Assembly (NCBI RefSeq): GCF_019059575.1
Contig: NW_024881624.1
Coordinates: 310,001 to 374,000 of the forward strand
DNA length: 64,000 nucleotides
Direction of reading: 5' to 3'
Source of the DNA: Amphibalanus amphitrite
Lineage: Eukaryota; Arthropoda; Thecostraca; Balanomorpha; Balanidae
Shown: positions 60,398-64,000 of the stretch, one piece after another
Layout of the letters: the number at the start of each line of letters is the position of its first letter
How positions within the stretch are numbered: the first letter of the stretch is position 1
Made by a program: the position numbers and the translations under genes
Notes under the pieces: generated by a model
What the model was told of the DNA's origin: nothing
The model's input: the letters and a program-made list of their open reading frames with translations, nothing else
Database searches by the model: none

Positions 60398-61015
60398 CAG
60401 CACTCTACCCACGGCATCTGTGGCTGTGACAGATTTCTACTGTCGGCACCCGTTACTCTCACAAATTTCTACCGTCGGAACTAGAGTTGCAAAGTTTCCC
60501 TACCGCATTACCGGCATGCCGGTAATTTTTCACTACCGCAGGTTTTTTTGTGGTATCTGGCATGTCTTGCCGGTAGCATGCCGGTATTTTTGGTTTTGCA
60601 CAAAAAAAAATATTAGCATATGATTCAAACTTTGGACACTAAGAGGAAAATGTGGCAATTCTTGTAGGGGTAAACTGGAATCAACAATGCAGGTTTTTTT
60701 AGTATGCCGGTAGTTAGGTGGTGTTTTTGCTTTGGGCGTGGTAGCATGCCGGTATCCCCCCAAAAAATTGTGGGGCGGGGCGGTGCCGGTAGCAGCCTTT
60801 GGGGGAAACTTTGCAACTCTAGTCGGAACCTGTGGCTCTCATAGATCTCTACCCTCGCGACCTGGGGCTCCCAATGCTCTACCCGCCGCACCCGAGACTC
60901 CATGTTATATATCCTCGCTACCTGGGGCTCCCAATGCTCTACCGTCGGCACCTGTGGCTGTGACTCTCACCGCCTTCTGCCCGCGGCACCCGTGCGCTCA
61001 ATGCTCTGTGCCAGC
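60398..61015. repeat. Minisatellite interrupted by a MITE
   Basis: Units of about 36 bp such as 'ctctacc(g/c)tcggcacctgtggctgtgac' and 'cgcgacctggggctcccaatg' lie on both sides of the 340-bp hAT MITE at 60482-60821. Confidence 0.75.
60482..60821. mobile_element. hAT-type MITE, 340 bp, with 8-bp target duplication
   Basis: Ends TAGAGTTGCAAAGTTTCCC in exact inverse orientation, flanked by GTCGGAAC (60474-60481 and 60822-60829). The interior is rich in 'gcatgccggta' motifs, again forming subterminal palindromes. No coding region. Confidence 0.95.
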
Positions 61016-61194
61016 CTGATTGGATTGGTCGCCTGAAGGAGTGGGCCGTGCCGTCCGGCTGGATTCCATTACCAGTGGGACAGATGTAGCCAGCGGTGGC
61101 CGCTCCCCGGCGGTCCTTCTCTCCGTCCGCGGGTGACCATCTCTCCTAGTCTCCACGTCTCTTTCTGTGACTATGTCTCTTTGAGCCCATGTGA

Positions 61195-61241
61195 AGTGTT
61201 CAGTCCATCTCTCTCGTCCTATGAGAGATGGACTGAACACT
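61195..61241. repeat. Perfect hairpin, 19-bp stem and 9-base loop
   Basis: AGTGTTCAGTCCATCTCTC (61195-61213) pairs exactly with 61223-61241. A short 'ctccgtgagttgcctcag' tandem repeat follows (61241-61306). Compact; could be a remnant inverted duplication or a structured intronic RNA. Confidence 0.85.
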
Positions 61242-62026
61242 CCGTGAGTTTCCTCAGCTGCTCCGTGAGTTGCCTCAGTTTCCTCTCTACTCCGTGAGTT
61301 GCATCAGCAGCCCTCTGCGTCTGTGGGTCTGATTCCTCCTTCCCTGTCCGATCATACGGTCATAGTTGGGCCGCGGCTGATGCCCCTCCGCCGTCTTATT
61401 ACCAGCGGCATTCGATGCGCGCATATTACGTCGGCTGTGCGTATTCTGGTCGGTGGCGGTGCGTATTCTGGTCGCCGGATCGTTGCCCATTGATGGCCGG
61501 CACTTGATTCGATTGCGTCGCACGCGCTCGGCGGAGGATTAACACACGGGGGGGGGGGGCGGTCTGAGCTGACCGGCGTCGTTATGAGAGCCGGCCGGCC
61601 GGCGCAGACAGCGGCCACACAGCAGATCGGCCGTAATGATCCGGCCTGATTGCGGAGCTGTCTGAGGAGGGCGGCGCTGGCTCGGCGCGATCGTGCGGAA
61701 CAGCCCCCAGAGAGGCGGCGACGGGCGGCCAGCGCCGAGTTTTGGAGCGAGATAACTTCTACACTCCGTCTGGGGCGGCTCGTTCAGACTCGGCGTTCCG
61801 CGCGAGACGGTCGGTGGAGAGGACTAGAGCGACTAGTGACCAGCGATAGACGGTCTCGGGCGGCAGTATCGAAATAGTATGTGACGTATTTGATTAACAT
61901 CCCATCATCGTTTTATCAATTACCAGGTTGGACTAGTCGTTTTTAGAAGAAGTTAGTGTCAAGTTTGTAACCGTTTCAGAACTCTTCTTTGCATGAAATT
62001 CGGACGCCATACGTACTGTTGATGGA

Positions 62027-62237
62027 CAGTCTGTCTTAAAAGTACCGCGCAAAGTGGCGGTGGATCCATCAAGCCTGACCGAGAAAGGGTTTGCTTTAAT
62101 TTGAAAATCACCGACCAATTGACCTAGGGAATGGACGAGGATGTCAGTTGCTTCGGTGACCCAAATTTAGCAGGTCCTTCCTCAGTCAGGCTCGATGGAT
62201 CCACCGTCACTTTGCGCGGTACTTTTAAGACAGACTG
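62027..62237. repeat. Inverted repeat with 53-bp arms
   Basis: The left arm 62027-62079 and right arm 62185-62237 are reverse complements with two mismatches, separated by about 105 bases. A core such as CTTAAAAGTACCGCGCAAAG is shared. Possibly a MITE or foldback element; no target duplication was found. Confidence 0.8.
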
Positions 62238-63670
62238 GACATAGTCCTCCAGGTCCTAAATCGATTATATATCTTGCTCGTACAATAACTACGATATAGA
62301 AAGCTACTTGTCAATTTATTTATTTTTTACTGGTGCTATTTCCTTAGAGTTGATTGATTGACAACGCTCATTGGAATTTGGATTTGTCTTCGTGATGTGC
62401 ATGTTTTGTCCAAAATTTGACCTTCTTTGTCAGGCTGACAGCTTCAGAAACAAAGTTCCGCTCCATGGTCCCAGTGCAGGAGAGTTCATTACTGTAAGTT
62501 GCTCATAGATGTTTCTGGCGGGCGTCTGGGTCTCGGCCTCGATGCTACTAAATCATAGTCATGTCTGTTTGTAGCTAGCTGAGGGTATACATTTCTAAAA
62601 GGCAGAGCCAATATCCATCATCTGCATTGGCTGAGGCCTCAACACCCAGCAGAAAAGTCCCGAGAAACTGCGATACGGCCGGCGGGCCACGCCGTACATC
62701 ATGAGCACGGGCGCGAGACGTATCTGCAAGCCATCGTGTATTGATTCATGGCGGAAATGCTGCCGGCTGGTGTAGTCGGTAATCCGACAGTGACGTACGG
62801 TGGCGACCTTTGGCGCTGAAGGCCTAGTGCCAATAATGCTGACTGGTGGAAAGTAGCCGGTAAATTTATTGAGGGAACGGTTTCAGCCGGGGAAATAGCA
62901 TCTTTCTTCGTCGAATCGCGTTAAGCTGTCAAGGTTGGATTTTGTTAGTTTTCATATGAGGAGGATGAGATGAATCGTTTGATGGACGTGAAGCAGCTAC
63001 CCGGCGTTTGTGCATGAGACTTCCGTATCTTTTTTGATGAGTGCTTGCTCTGATTTGGCCTCTTCTATCAAAGCGTATCACATAAATGAGAATGAGATTT
63101 CAGCAGAATTGAGCCACGCGTCTAATTTTGAGAATTATTCATCCATTCGGGTGGGTTTACATAATTCGGCAGCCTGGTTAGCAGTTGTTGACTCACCAGT
63201 TGCAGATTAGCTCGTAACCTAATCATTGCAGTGTGTTCTCCGTATTACTATCCGAATAATAGATGAAATGATGGATCTGATCGGATCGGACGTGGGCCGA
63301 GCGTTGATGCGTCGCTGAACTGGATCACTGCAGTGACCTGAATTGGACCACTGCTGTGGTGCAGTGCTGATTAACAGACTTATTTGCATACGAACCTCGG
63401 AATACTGTCATTCCAGGACGTAAATGATTCGTGTCGTCGCCCTTCTCTCGACCTCTATTCACAACACAATAAATCAGTTTACTTGATATGCCTAATAATT
63501 CAGTCTCGGCTGGGTCAGTGAGTATGTGCCCGGTCTATTGCGATATAACACCAACTTGCAGCAAGTTTATTTTTATGCCTAAATTCAGAGCTGACTGACA
63601 GGCCTGTTTGCGGGTCCGCTCGTTTGTATTTGGTGTGTGTGCTGACTGGCTCTGTGACTCTCTGTTACAG

Positions 63671-63890
63671 CGGCATCCCCGGCGAGGGGGCGGCGGCGGC
63701 GGCGCCCGCTCCGTCCCGGTCCGGGAGGAGGCAGAGCTGGTCGTACAGAGCAGTAACAGCGGGGGGAGCAGCAGCGGCGGCGGCGGCGGGCGGCCCGGCC
63801 GAGCCACCGGGCCGCCGCCCGCCTACCAGCCGCAGGCGGGACCCGTGAGACACGGGTTCGGCGCCGGGCGCGGCCACTACAGCCGACAAG
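63671..63890 (+). CDS. kuz: kuzbanian exon L: cytoplasmic tail, gene continues beyond the window
   Basis: Phase 0 continuation from exon K (TLKRQH|RHPRRGGG). The exon is Gly/Ser/Arg/Pro-rich with GGC-type codon repeats (GGSSSGGGGG) and contains PPPAY (63812-63826), a PPxY motif that WW-domain proteins bind. Acceptor gttacag, donor CAAG|gtgaga in phase 1, so at least one more coding exon lies to the right. The tail is longer and more Gly-rich than the roughly 55-residue vertebrate ADAM10 tail. Frame and splice sites agree, but the sequence is low-complexity, so confidence is lower than for the other exons. Confidence 0.75.
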
Positions 63891-64000
63891 GTGAGAGTCG
63901 CGACCAGAGTCGCCGGGTCCCTCTCAGCGCCGAGTCGCATACAGACCCGACTGCCGTGGGCACAGCCGCGTATAACTTTAGCATATCTCGGGCAGTTTTT

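Overview
Eukaryotic genomic DNA, most likely arthropod and probably crustacean. The genes are split by spliceosomal introns with GT/AG borders. The two recognisable genes are an ADAM10/Kuzbanian metalloprotease and a secreted fibrinogen-related lectin, and the introns are full of short DNA transposons. A GC-rich genome with CpG-rich stretches and these families would suit a barnacle-like crustacean, but the species is inference.

Layout. 1-13.3 kb: no supportable gene; a CpG-rich, GC-rich half (about 1-5.6 kb) followed by mixed sequence, small tandem repeats and one candidate MITE. 13.3-18.5 kb, minus strand: a two-exon fibrinogen-related protein (signal peptide, coiled coil, fibrinogen C-terminal domain) with a TATA-like box and a poly(A) signal. 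Its 3.9-kb intron holds a 214-215 bp satellite array, another degenerate repeat array, and a zero-spacer 276-bp perfect palindrome with a hammerhead-like motif. 20.6 kb to the right edge, plus strand: twelve exons of an ADAM10/kuzbanian orthologue (about 863 codons visible) covering prodomain, furin site, zinc protease, disintegrin, Cys-rich, transmembrane and part of the cytoplasmic tail. The signal-peptide exon and the last exon are not identified here.

The kuzbanian introns are large (12.5 kb after the catalytic exon, 9.8 kb before the first Cys-rich exon) and carry several well-delimited transposons whose ends and target-site duplications can be read directly: a 1290-bp mariner with 31-bp perfect inverted repeats, a 1344-bp and a 774-bp TA-flanked element, a 1975-bp hAT element with a transposase C-terminal remnant nested in a TTAA-bounded repeat, two hAT MITEs, and a 1868-bp Tc1-like element with palindrome-packed termini carrying its own nested MITE. 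A further hAT MITE lies between the two genes.

The most unusual locus is 56.1-58.3 kb. The 3' splice site and first bases of the kuzbanian transmembrane exon are repeated about five times in tandem. A transposon has landed in one copy, and a neighbouring copy preserves the empty site. Use of any of the three intact decoy acceptors would put a stop codon before the membrane helix, so a soluble protease isoform is a testable possibility.
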